NCBI GenBank assembly: GCA_016741915.1
Contig: JACVCS010000007.1
Span: forward strand, 1 to 64,000
Direction of reading: 5' to 3'
DNA length: 64,000 bases
Origin: Phycisphaerales bacterium
GTDB lineage: Bacteria > Planctomycetota > Phycisphaerae > Phycisphaerales > UBA1924
Below are positions 42,124 to 52,264 of this stretch, in pieces (the stretch's first letter is position 1; the number at the start of each line of letters is the position of its first letter). The translations under genes and the position numbers were made by a program. The notes under the pieces are model-generated. The model saw nothing but the letters and a program-made list of their open reading frames with translations. It had not been told where the DNA came from and ran no database searches.

Positions 42124-43455
42124 TTATGGCCATTCAGTGGGGAGGTATGGAATACGAGGTCCAGGGATGAATGGCGGAACAACTGGCGGAGAATCACTGT
42201 TACATTCTGCTCCGGTAGCGTCTGTGCCGACAACCGTTCCGGGAACACACTTTTGAAAGAGGCTCTTTATTGAGCGGTCAACGTCTTTGTGACATTCGTA
42301 CAATATAACATCGTACTGTTTCACAAACTGCTTCCAGCACGTTGAAAAAGAGCGACCACCTGGCCTACGGCTCTCGTGACAGCATGAATACCAATGAGCA
42401 CGCAACTCGGAGCACGCGAGTGCGCAGTAATTCACTTTTGTGAAACCGTCTTGCGGGGATCGATATGCAAAGCTAACACCTAAACATGCCCCGTTCTTGC
42501 ACATATCCCCAGCGTGAATCAGTTCATGAAGCAATGTGTTGCACTTGTCGGGAGCCCCCGGACGCAGGCGAATAGTGCAACCACCGCATTCCGTTCGGCC
42601 GTTTGGGGGAAATAGTCGGTCTTCACCAATCTGATCTTGGCAAACAATCTTCCAAGAACTGCAAAGCGAACTGCCACTACACGACGATTGCATGTATGAT
42701 AGTGCAACGTCAAAGTACGGGTCGCCGCGGCATCCTTCAATAGCATCAGCTGCGCACTTGTCCATTTCACCGATACCGGAGAATTTTGCTCTACATCTGC
42801 TGATACAGTGGGTTACAACAGCATTATCTTGATCGCTCAACCGTGAGCAACAGGATTCGCAGTCGGCAAGTGTTCGGCTTGTCATACACTCGCCAATGAT
42901 CCATGAACACAAGATCAATGGCCAAGGTACCCACCTCGCCCTCGCCGTGAGCGTCATCGTCGACGGATCCGTCGGCCCGCTCAGCGTGTCGTCGTACATC
43001 TGGCCCGCCGCCAGGTAGACCATCTTGAACACACTCCCCGCCGCCCGGCCCTGCGCCGGGGCTTCGAAGAACGTGTCCATGAACCGGTTGTAGTCCGCCG
43101 TGTCCGCGTCGCCGTCCTGGTCGAAGTCCGTCTTCACGTTCGCGGCGATGAAAAACCCGTCCGTCCCCGAGAAGAACGCGTTGTAATCACCTTCGTTCGT
43201 GCCGCCGTTGGCACCCGTGTTCCCCGCGTCGTCGGCCACATCGGTGACAAACAACTGCGTCGGCACCCGATTCGCACGGTTGTGCTGCCAGCGTTCGACC
43301 GTCATGCCGCCCGAGGTCTTCACGTGCGTGAGGTTCCCTTCCGCGTCGTACAGCGGATAGTACCGGTGCGTGAAGGTCCCGGTTGCCGCGTCGGACCACT
43401 TCGCCGCGTCGGTCCCGCCGTTGCCGTACCCGGCCATGTGCCCGTTGCCGTGCAC
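42124..43455 (-). CDS. Displaced Rhs tip with HExxH metallopeptidase toxin
   Basis: A 443-residue frame starting at a GTG. Residues 1-170 copy the end of the main Rhs protein (HGNGHMAGYG to STMTLTAR), including the dockerin-like DYNAFF...DFDQDGDADTADYNRF. From about residue 172 the sequence is new, Cys-rich and AT-rich. A zinc-metallopeptidase motif HELIH lies in CNTLLHELIHAGD (about 318), and a downstream CSELRAHW may give the third ligand. It has no signal peptide or ribosome site, so it is probably silent until recombined into the main gene. Confidence 0.75.
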   Translation of the reverse strand: MHGNGHMAGYGNGGTDAAKWSDAATGTFTHRYYPLYDAEGNLTHVKTSGGMTVERWQHNRANRVPTQLFVTDVADDAGNTGANGGTNEGDYNAFFSGTDGFFIAANVKTDFDQDGDADTADYNRFMDTFFEAPAQGRAAGSVFKMVYLAAGQMYDDTLSGPTDPSTMTLTARARWVPWPLILCSWIIGECMTSRTLADCESCCSRLSDQDNAVVTHCISRCRAKFSGIGEMDKCAADAIEGCRGDPYFDVALSYMQSSCSGSSLCSSWKIVCQDQIGEDRLFPPNGRTECGGCTIRLRPGAPDKCNTLLHELIHAGDMCKNGACLGVSFAYRSPQDGFTKVNYCALACSELRAHWYSCCHESRRPGGRSFSTCWKQFVKQYDVILYECHKDVDRSIKSLFQKCVPGTVVGTDATGAECNSDSPPVVPPFIPGPRIPYLPTEWP

Positions 43456-43461
43456 ATCACG
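42943..43461 (-). repeat. Rhs duplication B'
   Basis: About 520 bases, a direct repeat of 44668-45185 in the main rhs gene, with a few changes and one added codon in the dockerin-like part. In the main gene this segment is contiguous with segment A (45220-45959), but here the two lie apart and in reversed order. Confidence 0.85.
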
Positions 43462-43548
43462 CAGGATAACATGAATGCAACCTTACTGATATATGTTTAT
43501 ATTAATTTGCACATACACGGGTTTTGGCGTGTACAATGCGGGATTATG

Positions 43549-43983
43549 TCATTCTCGATTAATTATCACATCGACGTATCTATCCGGATAAAACCTCCAA
43601 GCTGTCACCGTACTTGAAGCATCGATAAGACGCCTGGGCACAATAATATACTTTACGTCATTGCTGTCTTCATTTTTCGAAAGAACAATACTAATCTTAT
43701 CCGTTGAATATACAATGTCATTATCATCCTCATAACCATTCAGCACTACTAAATCAATACCCATGCGCTGGTTGTTAATCACAAGACTTTTTTTCTCTCG
43801 ACTCATGTATGCATACTTATCTGTAAAAAGCAAATCTGCGACGGCTCTGGCGACCATTTTATCTCTGATAATTGACGATTGTGATATATTTGTATGCGAG
43901 TTAATAGTTGTCAATATGCAGCTCGTCACGCTTGCAGAAACTATTGCTAAAGCAATGAGTATGACAATTGTTTTGCGTCTCAT
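43549..43983 (-). CDS. Probable immunity lipoprotein or secreted protein for main Rhs tip
   Basis: A 144-residue protein whose ATG overlaps the rhs stop as ATGA. The N-terminus MRRKTIVILIALAIVSASVTSC is a signal peptide, with VTSC as a possible lipobox. The mature part is charged and beta-rich and has no recognised family. Strongly AT-rich compared with the surroundings. Position and coupling make it the likely immunity protein against the metallopeptidase tip; an outer or periplasmic location would protect against toxin delivered there. Confidence 0.65.
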   Translation of the reverse strand: MRRKTIVILIALAIVSASVTSCILTTINSHTNISQSSIIRDKMVARAVADLLFTDKYAYMSREKKSLVINNQRMGIDLVVLNGYEDDNDIVYSTDKISIVLSKNEDSNDVKYIIVPRRLIDASSTVTAWRFYPDRYVDVIINRE

Positions 43984-46900
43984 TTATTGTACCTCGCACA
44001 GCCAAACATCTGCATGCAGTAGCCAAATGCCAGACTGCGTCGTTTGGGCTGAAGAAAAGTTCGTCCACACGGCACAAATCCAATTCCAGTAGGCACAGCA
44101 TTGATAGAACTTTCAACCATTTCGCATATTTCCGCTGCAGCTTGGCATCTACGTGGGTCTCCGAGTTGTGAAGCCTTCTTGCATAGCCTCTTGAGCCCGG
44201 GCTCGGCGCAGTATGCTTGTATCTCCATGCCTACTGTTTCTTTGCAGCCAGCAAATGTAAACGAGGTGCAGCCCATGTCGCAAACTTGGCGATAGTGCAT
44301 TAATTCATGAATTATTGTATCAATCCATTCTCGTACTGTGGGACACAACCCTGTTATACCTCTACACAGTTTGATTGATACAGAGCCAGATAACAAACTG
44401 CATGACGTGACGCCTGCATCAGGGCCTGACAAGCAAGGCATGCTACTAAACGTCACGCTGCGACCTTTGCAGGCTCCGCTAGTTGCGAGGTCTTGAAGTA
44501 GTTGCTTGACACGAGGATCGTTCAGTGCGGCGTTGATTTGATGCCAGCAAATATCGTCTTCCTCGATATCAGGTTGTATCGGTGGGGGTAAAGGATCTGG
44601 AACGCGAGGGCCAATCTCCCCAGGCCAGCCTGGTGAGCATACTGCCAGATCCCCCACCCACTTACTCCTCGCCGTCAGCGTCATCGTCGAAGGATCCGTC
44701 GGGCCGCTCAGCGTGTCGTCGTACATCTGCCCCGCGGCCAGGTACACCATCTTGAACACACTCCCCGCCGCCCGGCCCTGCGCCGGCGCTTCGAAGAACG
44801 TGTCCATGAACCGGTTGTAGTCCGCCGTGTCCGCGTCGCCGTCCTGGTCGAAGTCCGTCTTCACGCTCGCGCCGTTGAAGTACCCGTCGGCCGCGAAGAA
44901 CGCGTTGTAATCACCCTCGTTCGTGCCGCCGTTCGCACCCGTGTTCCCCGCGTCGTCGGCCACATCGGTGACAAACAACTGCGTCGGCACACGGTTACCC
45001 CGGTTGTGCTGCCAGCGTTCAACCGTCATGCCCGCCGAGGTCTTCACGTGCGTGAGGTTCCCTTCCGCGTCGTACAGAGAATAGTACCGGTGCGTATAGG
45101 TCCCGGTTGCCGCGTCGGACCACTTCGCCGCGTCGGTCCCGCCGTTGCCGTACCCGGCCATGTGCCCGTTCCCGTGCACATCACGAACGATCACCCGCTT
45201 ATCACCCGAACGCCCGCCCACTCCCGCCGCGTGGTAGACATACAGCTCCTTCGCGTCGCTGTCGCTGCCGCGGATCGTCGCTTTCGCCTGACCCTCGGCA
45301 CTCGCCACCGAGTAGTACCACGCATCCGACCCGTCCAACCCGTCCGCCGGCACGCTCACGTCCTCACGCCACGCCAGCAGCGTACACCCCGGGTCCCACT
45401 TGTACTCCTTGATCGTCGTGGTCGCGGTGGAGTCCTTCGCCGTCACCACCCGGCCCAGCATGTCGTAGGTGTACGTGTAGTGCCGCCCGTCGGAGGTCAG
45501 CATGTTCGCGTCGTTGTACGTCGGCGTGTAGTCCGCCGCAGAGTCGTTGTTCGTGTCACGCGCCGTGACCTTCCCGGCCTTGTCAAGCGTCCGGTTCTCC
45601 GTCGCCCCGCCCCAGAAGCTCTCGTTCATCGAGATCGTGTTGAACGTCGCCTTCCCGTCCACACGCAGCGTGAAGTCCTCGTCGGTCCGCTTATCGCCCG
45701 TGACAATCTCGTCCCCCGTCCCGCCACCGGCCTCGCCCGTGCGGAACTTGGTGATCCGCCCCATCGTGTCACGCTTGATCTCAACCGAGTCCTTGTGCTC
45801 GTAGTACAGATCGCGGATCGTCGTCGTCAGCCCGCGGTCGTCGTACGAACGCCGCTTGTGCTCGAACTTCGTCGCCGTGCCGGCGTACCGCTCCCAACTG
45901 TCGATCACCACGCGGTTGAACCGATCGATAATCTCCTGCGACCCGCTGACGTACGTGGCACTGCCCGCACCGCTGTGCAGACGTTGACGCACCTGCGGCT
46001 GCGGCAGATCGGTCTCGATCACCCGCGAAGCTCCGAGATAGCGGTATTCCGCCACCGTCACCGGCGTGCCGTCGTTGATGACCACCTTCGTGACGCGGCT
46101 GGCCGCGTCGTCGAGCGAACTGCTCGATGAGTACTGCAACTCGATGTTGCGCTTCTGGGTCGCGGCGCGGTAGGTGCGCTCGTTGGTCTTGCGGATCAGC
46201 GCCGGGCCCTCGCTCCCGCCGCCGGTGGCCTTGGCGTAGTCGTACTGCACCGACCAGTCGTCCCCGCCCGACGAGGCCACGGCGGAGTTGAAGTCGGTGT
46301 ACTTCGCCAGCACGTTGCCCCAGCCGTCATAGGTGGTCTTGATCTCGTTGACCACACTCCCCGAGCCTGCGGTGGCGTTGTCGTACTGCGTGACGGTCTC
46401 GGGCATGCCGCGGTCGTTGAAGACCGTGCTCACCCGGCGGACCCAGCCGTTGATGTTCGTCCCCAGCGTGGTGCCGCGCAGGTGCGTCTGCCGCCCGGCT
46501 GTGTCGTAGTCACGTTCCAGTACGCCGCCGATCTGATCCTCGGACCAGATGACCTGTCCGAGTGCGTTGTAGCGGTAACGCTGGCGGCGCTGGGCCTCGG
46601 TGGTCGAGGTCGTTGAGATCGGGTTGAGGACCTTCAGCAGCAGCCGGTTCGAGGCGAGCTGCGAGTCGGGCGAGCTGCCCTTGGCCACGCCGTAGACGTA
46701 CTCGGTGACCTGATCGTTCACGTCCGCGCCGGAGGAGAAGTTCGTCGGCGGGTTGCCGTCGGTATCGTCGCCCTGCATGTCGATCCAGGTGTGGGTGCGC
46801 TGCCCGGTGGAGGCGGAGTATTTCGTTCGGGTGTAGAGGTCCGTCGAGCGGGCCTCGTCGGTCAGCGTCGCCGTGCCGGTGTAGTTGCTGATCACGCAGA

Positions 46901-49900
46901 CCTGCCGCCCCGCCGCGTCGTACAGCACGCGTGTCGTCACGGCCGTGGCCTGGTTGCCCGACGTCCGCAGCAGGTTCTCCTTGGTCTCAAGCACCGCGCC
47001 GTCGTCGGCGTACACCGTCGAGGTGCGGATCACCGTGCTGGAACGGTTCGGCGGCGTGCCCATCGACGAGCCGCGGGCGTACGTCGCGTCCCCGTTGGTG
47101 CCGAGCTGCACCGTGTCGGTGCCCCGGCCCAGTTCGTCGTAGTACATCGCGGTGATCTGCGCACGCCCCGCGAGGTTCGCGTACGTCACCGTCGTCAGGT
47201 CGTTATCGGCGTTAGAGTCCAGCGCACCCGTGCCGGTGGTGTCGGTGTGGTGCCGCTGGATCAGCACGCTCATGCGCACCTGACCGGTGTTGTTGTCGTA
47301 GACGCTCTGACGCTCTTCGAGCACGTGATCGCCCGTGACCGTCCCCGCGTCGGCGTACGCGCTGTCGTTGGTCTTCGCCAGCACGAAGCTGTGCGTGCCG
47401 CGCCCCAGCCGGTCGTAGCGGGTCTTGCTGAGCTGCGATGAACGGGCCTTGATCACACGCCCGCCGTCGTCGAACCACGTCAGCGATTGCAGGTTGTCGT
47501 CGTCCGCGCCGGTGGACTGGTTGATCTTGTGCGTCTGGCTCTTCCACGTGCGGCCGCGCTCGTCGTAGAACATCTGGCTCAGCGTCACGCGCGAGGTCGC
47601 TGTCGAAGTTGGATCCGTACTGACGCTGAGCCCGGCGGCGGAGGAGTACCCGCCCACCGCCAATGTCCGCCCGAGGTTGTCGTACTTGATCACCGTGTGC
47701 GGCGCAGCGGGGTTCTCACGCACCACCGCGCGCCCGCGGTAGTCGTACGTCACGACGGTCACACGCTGATCGGTCGTCGTGCCCCAGTTGCCGTCGGCGT
47801 CCTGGATCGAGCGGGTCATGTGCCCGTTCCCGCCCGAGGCCGAGCCCCCCGAACCGTTGCCGTCGTATCGCATCTCGGCAATCTTCGTCATGTTGTCGGT
47901 GCCGCTCTCGCCGCCCGGGAACGACGAGTCGTTCGTCCCGATCCAGCTCTCGTACGCGCGGCCCGCCTCGTCAAACTTCGTCCGCGAGATCGTGCCCGAG
48001 GCGTCCTTCATCCGCACCCGGCGGCCCATGTCGTCGTAGCCGGTCTTGCTGGCGATGTAGTCGGTCCCCTCCGTCCCCGCCGACGACGGCAGGCCCGAGG
48101 GCACGGTGTTGTACATGCGGCTTTCTTCCAGACGCGAGCCGTCCTTGGAGTACACCGACGTGTTTACCCGGCTGAGGTTGACGTTCGAGCCGCCACGCAG
48201 CGACGAATCGATCGCCGTCACCGGGTTGCTCGACGACGAAGAGACCCAGGTGCTTAACGCCGCCGATGTCCCCGAAGACGACACCGCCAGCGTGAGGGAG
48301 AGCTCACTGCCGCCGGCGAGGTTGCTGACGCTGTAACTCACCGGGCCGGAGTAGATCGTCGAGGGCGTGCTGACCGCCCGGGGGACGGAGAAGCTCACCA
48401 TCCGCTGGTCCGCCAGCCGTGTGACGAAGCTGCTCGTCACACGCCCGTCCGGCAGCGTGACCGTCGAAGTGCGCCCCTGCGCGTCGTAGGTCATGGTGGT
48501 GATGACACGCGTGCCCTCGGCGGTCTCAGTAATCCCGAAGTTCGTCGACGGGTCGTCGCCCGAAGCAAAGTCGCTGCCGTGGCTCGTCTGCGCATCGCGG
48601 ATGGTCTTGATCGGCAGGCCGAACGAGTCGATCGCCGTGTAATCGAAGATGTCGGAACTCCCCGACGCGCCGCTGGGCCTCGGGGAACGCGTGAACGCCG
48701 TGGTCCCGTCCGTACGGATGTACCGCACCATCGCCGTGGTTGTGTTGGCACCGTTGTTCGCCAAGGCGACCGCCGGCATCGTCGTGGTGACAACCTTCGG
48801 CTGTAAATAAAGCGGGTTGCTGGTGGTCGAACTGTGGTAGGTGTAGCCGTAGGTGGTTTCATCGTACGCGCTGGTGGTGCCCGATGACGACGTCTCGTTC
48901 TTGTACGACCGCGTGGCCGTGACGAACGGACGAACCACCGTGGCGGTGCCGATCACCAAGTCACGTTGCGAGAAGGTCATGAACGACTGGTACGCCGCCG
49001 TACCGCCCGAGCCCGCCTTCACCTTCACCCCCTGCACGAGCCCCGCAAGGTCGCCCGTGCTGATCCGGTCGAACTCCGTCACAAGCCCCGATCCCGCATG
49101 CGAGAATGTTCCGCTGCTGTGCGTGTACCCGGAGTTTGCCGCGGGCGAATAGACCGTCGTAACCAACCCCGCCGAGTCGCGCACAACCTCCGTCGCCCAC
49201 ACTTTGCTCGGCGATCCCGACGGATCCGAACTCGTCAGCACCTTCGAGAGTCCTTGCCCGGTTTCGTCGAAGTAAAAAGTTTGATAGGTCCCGTCGGGCT
49301 GGGCCACCACGGTGCGGTGGTGCCAGTCCGTGTCGTAGCCCGATGTCCCGCTGAACGAACCGTTGGTCGAGTACGTCACTGTGTGCGTGCCGTTGAGCCC
49401 GCCGGCGCACCCGCACGTCCCGTTGGCGAAGACCTTGCTCACCCGAAGATCCCCGCTCGAGACATACTCAAGCCACAACTCGCTGTACGGCTTCAGATCC
49501 GCGTCGGTCGCGGTAACGAAGTCGTCGTCGAGGTTCCCGTCCTGATCCCAGTCGAACTTTCTCGTCCCTTCGAACCCCACAACCAACTTGATCTGGTGCG
49601 GCGAGCCACGCGAACCGTCGCTGTTCGACCAGGTCGTGTCGTAGTAGCGGTAGTATTTCTTCTTCACGCTGCTCACCGTCGGGTCCGACAGCGGCGTCGT
49701 CGTGGTCACGAGTTTCAGGTCCCCCGCCATGCCGTGCGCGTCGGTGTCGCTGGTGTAATAGCTGTATTCAACCCGCCCGACCTCGCTCAGCCCCGTCGGG
49801 CTCGCCCACGAGCCGCCGGTCTTGGTCTCCGCCTTCACTTGTGTCAGGCGGATCGCCGCGCCGATGCTCGACCCGGAGTAGCTGTAGGTGTAACGACGGT

Positions 49901-50753
49901 CGGCGGAGTCGTACGCGACCAGGATCCGCCCCGCCCCGTCCCAACCAGCCGACACGGCCATTCCGAGCGTTGTGCTCCCGACATACGCGGTGTTCCCCGC
50001 CGCATCCAGCATCTTCCACATCTGGCCCGTCGCCGCGCCCGCACCCTCATTGAACCCGAGGAACACGAAGCGATTGCCGGATTGATCGGTGTACGTGTAG
50101 GTCTCCGGGGTTTCTTTATCGCCCGAAGCAAACTCGATGACTCCCGCCGTGCCGTTCTTCCCCTTGAAGACCGAGGAGCTCTCACCGGTCCGTTTGAACT
50201 CCAAGTACCGATCGGCCCCAACAATGATGTACAGCACATCGTCCACCGATGAGCTGCCCGCCGCAAAGACGAGCTCCGGCTGAGAGGTCTGCGACCAGTT
50301 CCATCCCTGCAGGCCGTTGGAGTTCATCGCCCCGACAAGATCCTGCTGCAGCGGGTTGTACGTCCGACCGACGATCCACGCCAGCCCCTTGCTCGGCAGC
50401 GCCAGATCCACGTCCGTCGGCGCGTACGCGCCCGTGGCGAGATCAACATCGCCCAGTCGACCGCCGGGCATCGAACCGCCCATCGGGTTCGCCGATGAGG
50501 ACCAGCCCAGCGGCGCACCGGCACGCGTTGAGCCGTCGATCCCCGTTGAGCGCCAGTTCGCCAGCGGGCGCAGCCCCTGCACCGACGTTGTCGTCGTGCT
50601 GTACGTGGTCGTCAGCGTGGTGGTGTTCAGTTCGAGCAGCGCCTGCGCACGGCTCTCGCTGCTCATCGCGGCCAGGCCGCACACACCGCCCGCGAGCATC
50701 ATCGCCGCGCGTGAAGACAACCGCCAAGAAAGCCGCTTGATCGTGGTGCGCAT
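43980..50753 (-). CDS. Secreted Rhs/YD-repeat polymorphic toxin, metallopeptidase tip
   Basis: A 2257-residue protein. A signal peptide (MRTTIKRLSWRLSSRAAMML... ending SRAQA) is followed by a long beta-rich region and dozens of YD-type repeats (GRVTSSF, YDDMGRRVRM, YDELGRGTD, YDMLGRVVTAKD). Near residue 1920 a dockerin-like segment has two EF-type loops (DFDQDGDADTADYNRF). After STMTLTAR a Cys-rich tip begins, with the zinc-metallopeptidase motif in IIHELMHYRQ and a third-ligand-like EIQAYCAE. Rhs shells wrap such tips and release them into rivals. The ATG at 50751-50753 has AAGGAG upstream. Confidence 0.88.
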   Translation of the reverse strand: MRTTIKRLSWRLSSRAAMMLAGGVCGLAAMSSESRAQALLELNTTTLTTTYSTTTTSVQGLRPLANWRSTGIDGSTRAGAPLGWSSSANPMGGSMPGGRLGDVDLATGAYAPTDVDLALPSKGLAWIVGRTYNPLQQDLVGAMNSNGLQGWNWSQTSQPELVFAAGSSSVDDVLYIIVGADRYLEFKRTGESSSVFKGKNGTAGVIEFASGDKETPETYTYTDQSGNRFVFLGFNEGAGAATGQMWKMLDAAGNTAYVGSTTLGMAVSAGWDGAGRILVAYDSADRRYTYSYSGSSIGAAIRLTQVKAETKTGGSWASPTGLSEVGRVEYSYYTSDTDAHGMAGDLKLVTTTTPLSDPTVSSVKKKYYRYYDTTWSNSDGSRGSPHQIKLVVGFEGTRKFDWDQDGNLDDDFVTATDADLKPYSELWLEYVSSGDLRVSKVFANGTCGCAGGLNGTHTVTYSTNGSFSGTSGYDTDWHHRTVVAQPDGTYQTFYFDETGQGLSKVLTSSDPSGSPSKVWATEVVRDSAGLVTTVYSPAANSGYTHSSGTFSHAGSGLVTEFDRISTGDLAGLVQGVKVKAGSGGTAAYQSFMTFSQRDLVIGTATVVRPFVTATRSYKNETSSSGTTSAYDETTYGYTYHSSTTSNPLYLQPKVVTTTMPAVALANNGANTTTAMVRYIRTDGTTAFTRSPRPSGASGSSDIFDYTAIDSFGLPIKTIRDAQTSHGSDFASGDDPSTNFGITETAEGTRVITTMTYDAQGRTSTVTLPDGRVTSSFVTRLADQRMVSFSVPRAVSTPSTIYSGPVSYSVSNLAGGSELSLTLAVSSSGTSAALSTWVSSSSSNPVTAIDSSLRGGSNVNLSRVNTSVYSKDGSRLEESRMYNTVPSGLPSSAGTEGTDYIASKTGYDDMGRRVRMKDASGTISRTKFDEAGRAYESWIGTNDSSFPGGESGTDNMTKIAEMRYDGNGSGGSASGGNGHMTRSIQDADGNWGTTTDQRVTVVTYDYRGRAVVRENPAAPHTVIKYDNLGRTLAVGGYSSAAGLSVSTDPTSTATSRVTLSQMFYDERGRTWKSQTHKINQSTGADDDNLQSLTWFDDGGRVIKARSSQLSKTRYDRLGRGTHSFVLAKTNDSAYADAGTVTGDHVLEERQSVYDNNTGQVRMSVLIQRHHTDTTGTGALDSNADNDLTTVTYANLAGRAQITAMYYDELGRGTDTVQLGTNGDATYARGSSMGTPPNRSSTVIRTSTVYADDGAVLETKENLLRTSGNQATAVTTRVLYDAAGRQVCVISNYTGTATLTDEARSTDLYTRTKYSASTGQRTHTWIDMQGDDTDGNPPTNFSSGADVNDQVTEYVYGVAKGSSPDSQLASNRLLLKVLNPISTTSTTEAQRRQRYRYNALGQVIWSEDQIGGVLERDYDTAGRQTHLRGTTLGTNINGWVRRVSTVFNDRGMPETVTQYDNATAGSGSVVNEIKTTYDGWGNVLAKYTDFNSAVASSGGDDWSVQYDYAKATGGGSEGPALIRKTNERTYRAATQKRNIELQYSSSSSLDDAASRVTKVVINDGTPVTVAEYRYLGASRVIETDLPQPQVRQRLHSGAGSATYVSGSQEIIDRFNRVVIDSWERYAGTATKFEHKRRSYDDRGLTTTIRDLYYEHKDSVEIKRDTMGRITKFRTGEAGGGTGDEIVTGDKRTDEDFTLRVDGKATFNTISMNESFWGGATENRTLDKAGKVTARDTNNDSAADYTPTYNDANMLTSDGRHYTYTYDMLGRVVTAKDSTATTTIKEYKWDPGCTLLAWREDVSVPADGLDGSDAWYYSVASAEGQAKATIRGSDSDAKELYVYHAAGVGGRSGDKRVIVRDVHGNGHMAGYGNGGTDAAKWSDAATGTYTHRYYSLYDAEGNLTHVKTSAGMTVERWQHNRGNRVPTQLFVTDVADDAGNTGANGGTNEGDYNAFFAADGYFNGASVKTDFDQDGDADTADYNRFMDTFFEAPAQGRAAGSVFKMVYLAAGQMYDDTLSGPTDPSTMTLTARSKWVGDLAVCSPGWPGEIGPRVPDPLPPPIQPDIEEDDICWHQINAALNDPRVKQLLQDLATSGACKGRSVTFSSMPCLSGPDAGVTSCSLLSGSVSIKLCRGITGLCPTVREWIDTIIHELMHYRQVCDMGCTSFTFAGCKETVGMEIQAYCAEPGLKRLCKKASQLGDPRRCQAAAEICEMVESSINAVPTGIGFVPCGRTFLQPKRRSLAFGYCMQMFGCARYNK

Positions 50754-51218
50754 AACCGCTCCTTGATTCGGAACCACTGAACCGTTTTCAACCAGGTACC
50801 CCGCCCTCACCGCCGCCAACACCAAACTCCCCGCGAGTGTGGGCCTCATGGTGTACCAAGCCGCAATGTTCGACACAAGATGCACGCAACAAAATCAGGT
50901 AAAGCAGGGAAAACCCGATCATCGCGAGCACGAACAGGTTCACATACTGTGGATGAACTTCAATCTGCAGCCAAACAGGCTTGGTTTGCATCCGATCACT
51001 TTCGATAACAGTTGCGTTCAAACATGTGTTCATGGTGCATTGATGTGTTGTTGGTGCGTGAATGAACGATTTTCTATTGCGTCGGCGAGATTTTGCATGA
51101 ACCATCTTCCATCGCGCTGGTGTCTCTGGTACGCTCCTGCCGAGTTGACGACGAGTCATCTCGTGGCGGGTGCATTGAGTTCAACGACACGCACGCACAA
51201 CAGCAGGGGAGTCGAACA
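50754..51218. other. Divergent intergenic region
   Basis: About 465 bases between rhs and the plus-strand gene at 51219; no credible gene. It must hold promoters for both, but I see no clear consensus site. Confidence 0.4.
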
Positions 51219-51989
51219 ATGAAGAACCGACCCAAAGGCGTCACGTACATGCACGCATCGCTTGCGGTGGTGGGGATCGCCGCCTGCACCGCCGGGCTTC
51301 TCAAGCTTCTTCCCACCGCTTCCGCCTCGAACGCGAGCGCGATCCAGCCACGTCGCATCGCGCCGATGAAAGGCACCGACGTCGCCGCTCTGCTGATGCG
51401 CTGCGGCATCGACGGCGAGTCGCTCGCCGCGGCGGGCGCGACCGAACAGCAAGCCGCCCGGGTCTTCGCCGACGCGCGGACGTTCCTGTCCTCACGCCAC
51501 GAGACCTTTGTCAACGCCGACCTGGACTACGCATCAAAGAACCGCGAGTTGAACACCGCGGAGCAAGCGGTACGTTCCGGCGTGGCGACCCCAGCCCAGC
51601 GCGATGGTTTGGTGGCGCTGCGGGCCAGTGTCGCGGGCCTCAAATCCACGCGAGACCAGATCATTTCCGCGGGGTTCACCGCCGCCGCCGCGTCCTTGAA
51701 TGAACAGCAGCGGCAACTGATCTCCACGCTGCACACCAACCGAGGCCGCGAGGTGCCGATCGAATACCGAGCCAGCGCCCGCAGCGAAGCAGATTGGGTA
51801 TCACTCCGCGACGCCCTCAGCAACGCCCGCCAGCAAGCCCAGGTCGGCAACTCCGCCAGCCCCGAAGCCGCGGCCACGATCCAGCGCCTCGCCGAAGACT
51901 CCGGCGGCCTCGTCTCCACCATCCGGTCACGGATCGATAGCAAGAGCCTCAATCTCAAGCGGGTGCTTACACAGCTCGCCTCGCAGTAA
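51219..51989 (+). CDS. Membrane-anchored or secreted helical protein
   Basis: A 256-residue protein. Residues 11-30 (MHASLAVVGIAACTAGLLKLL) form a signal anchor or signal peptide. The rest is almost entirely helical, with heptad-rich Ala, Leu and Gln; one stretch, SLNEQQRQLISTLHTNRG, recalls LTxxQ-type periplasmic proteins such as Spy/CpxP, but the family is not certain. AGGGGAG lies seven bases before the ATG. It is divergent from rhs. Confidence 0.6.
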   Translation: MKNRPKGVTYMHASLAVVGIAACTAGLLKLLPTASASNASAIQPRRIAPMKGTDVAALLMRCGIDGESLAAAGATEQQAARVFADARTFLSSRHETFVNADLDYASKNRELNTAEQAVRSGVATPAQRDGLVALRASVAGLKSTRDQIISAGFTAAAASLNEQQRQLISTLHTNRGREVPIEYRASARSEADWVSLRDALSNARQQAQVGNSASPEAAATIQRLAEDSGGLVSTIRSRIDSKSLNLKRVLTQLASQ

Positions 51990-52264
51990 GAGCACACGCA
52001 GTGGGCGCGCAAAAACGCACTCGTGGGGATTGAACGCCGATATCCATCGGTCGGTGTGTTGGCACGCGAACGGTTTGTTGCGTGATTTCGTTGTCCATCG
52101 CCTTCACTACGCTTCAATAGCCGTTGTTTATGTAAACACGACGTGAACATCGCTCTGATGATCGATGAGCGTCGAGAATTTCTACTTTTCCTTTCACAGC
52201 GAGCTTTGTGCATCCGCGTTGCCCGTACTCATCCGGCTTTCGTTGCATCACGTCGCCAAGTTAC
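51990..52264. other. Intergenic region with palindrome
   Basis: No credible gene. It contains TGTTTA-TG-TAAACA at 52125-52138, possibly an operator or part of an attachment site next to the tyrosine recombinase. Confidence 0.35.
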
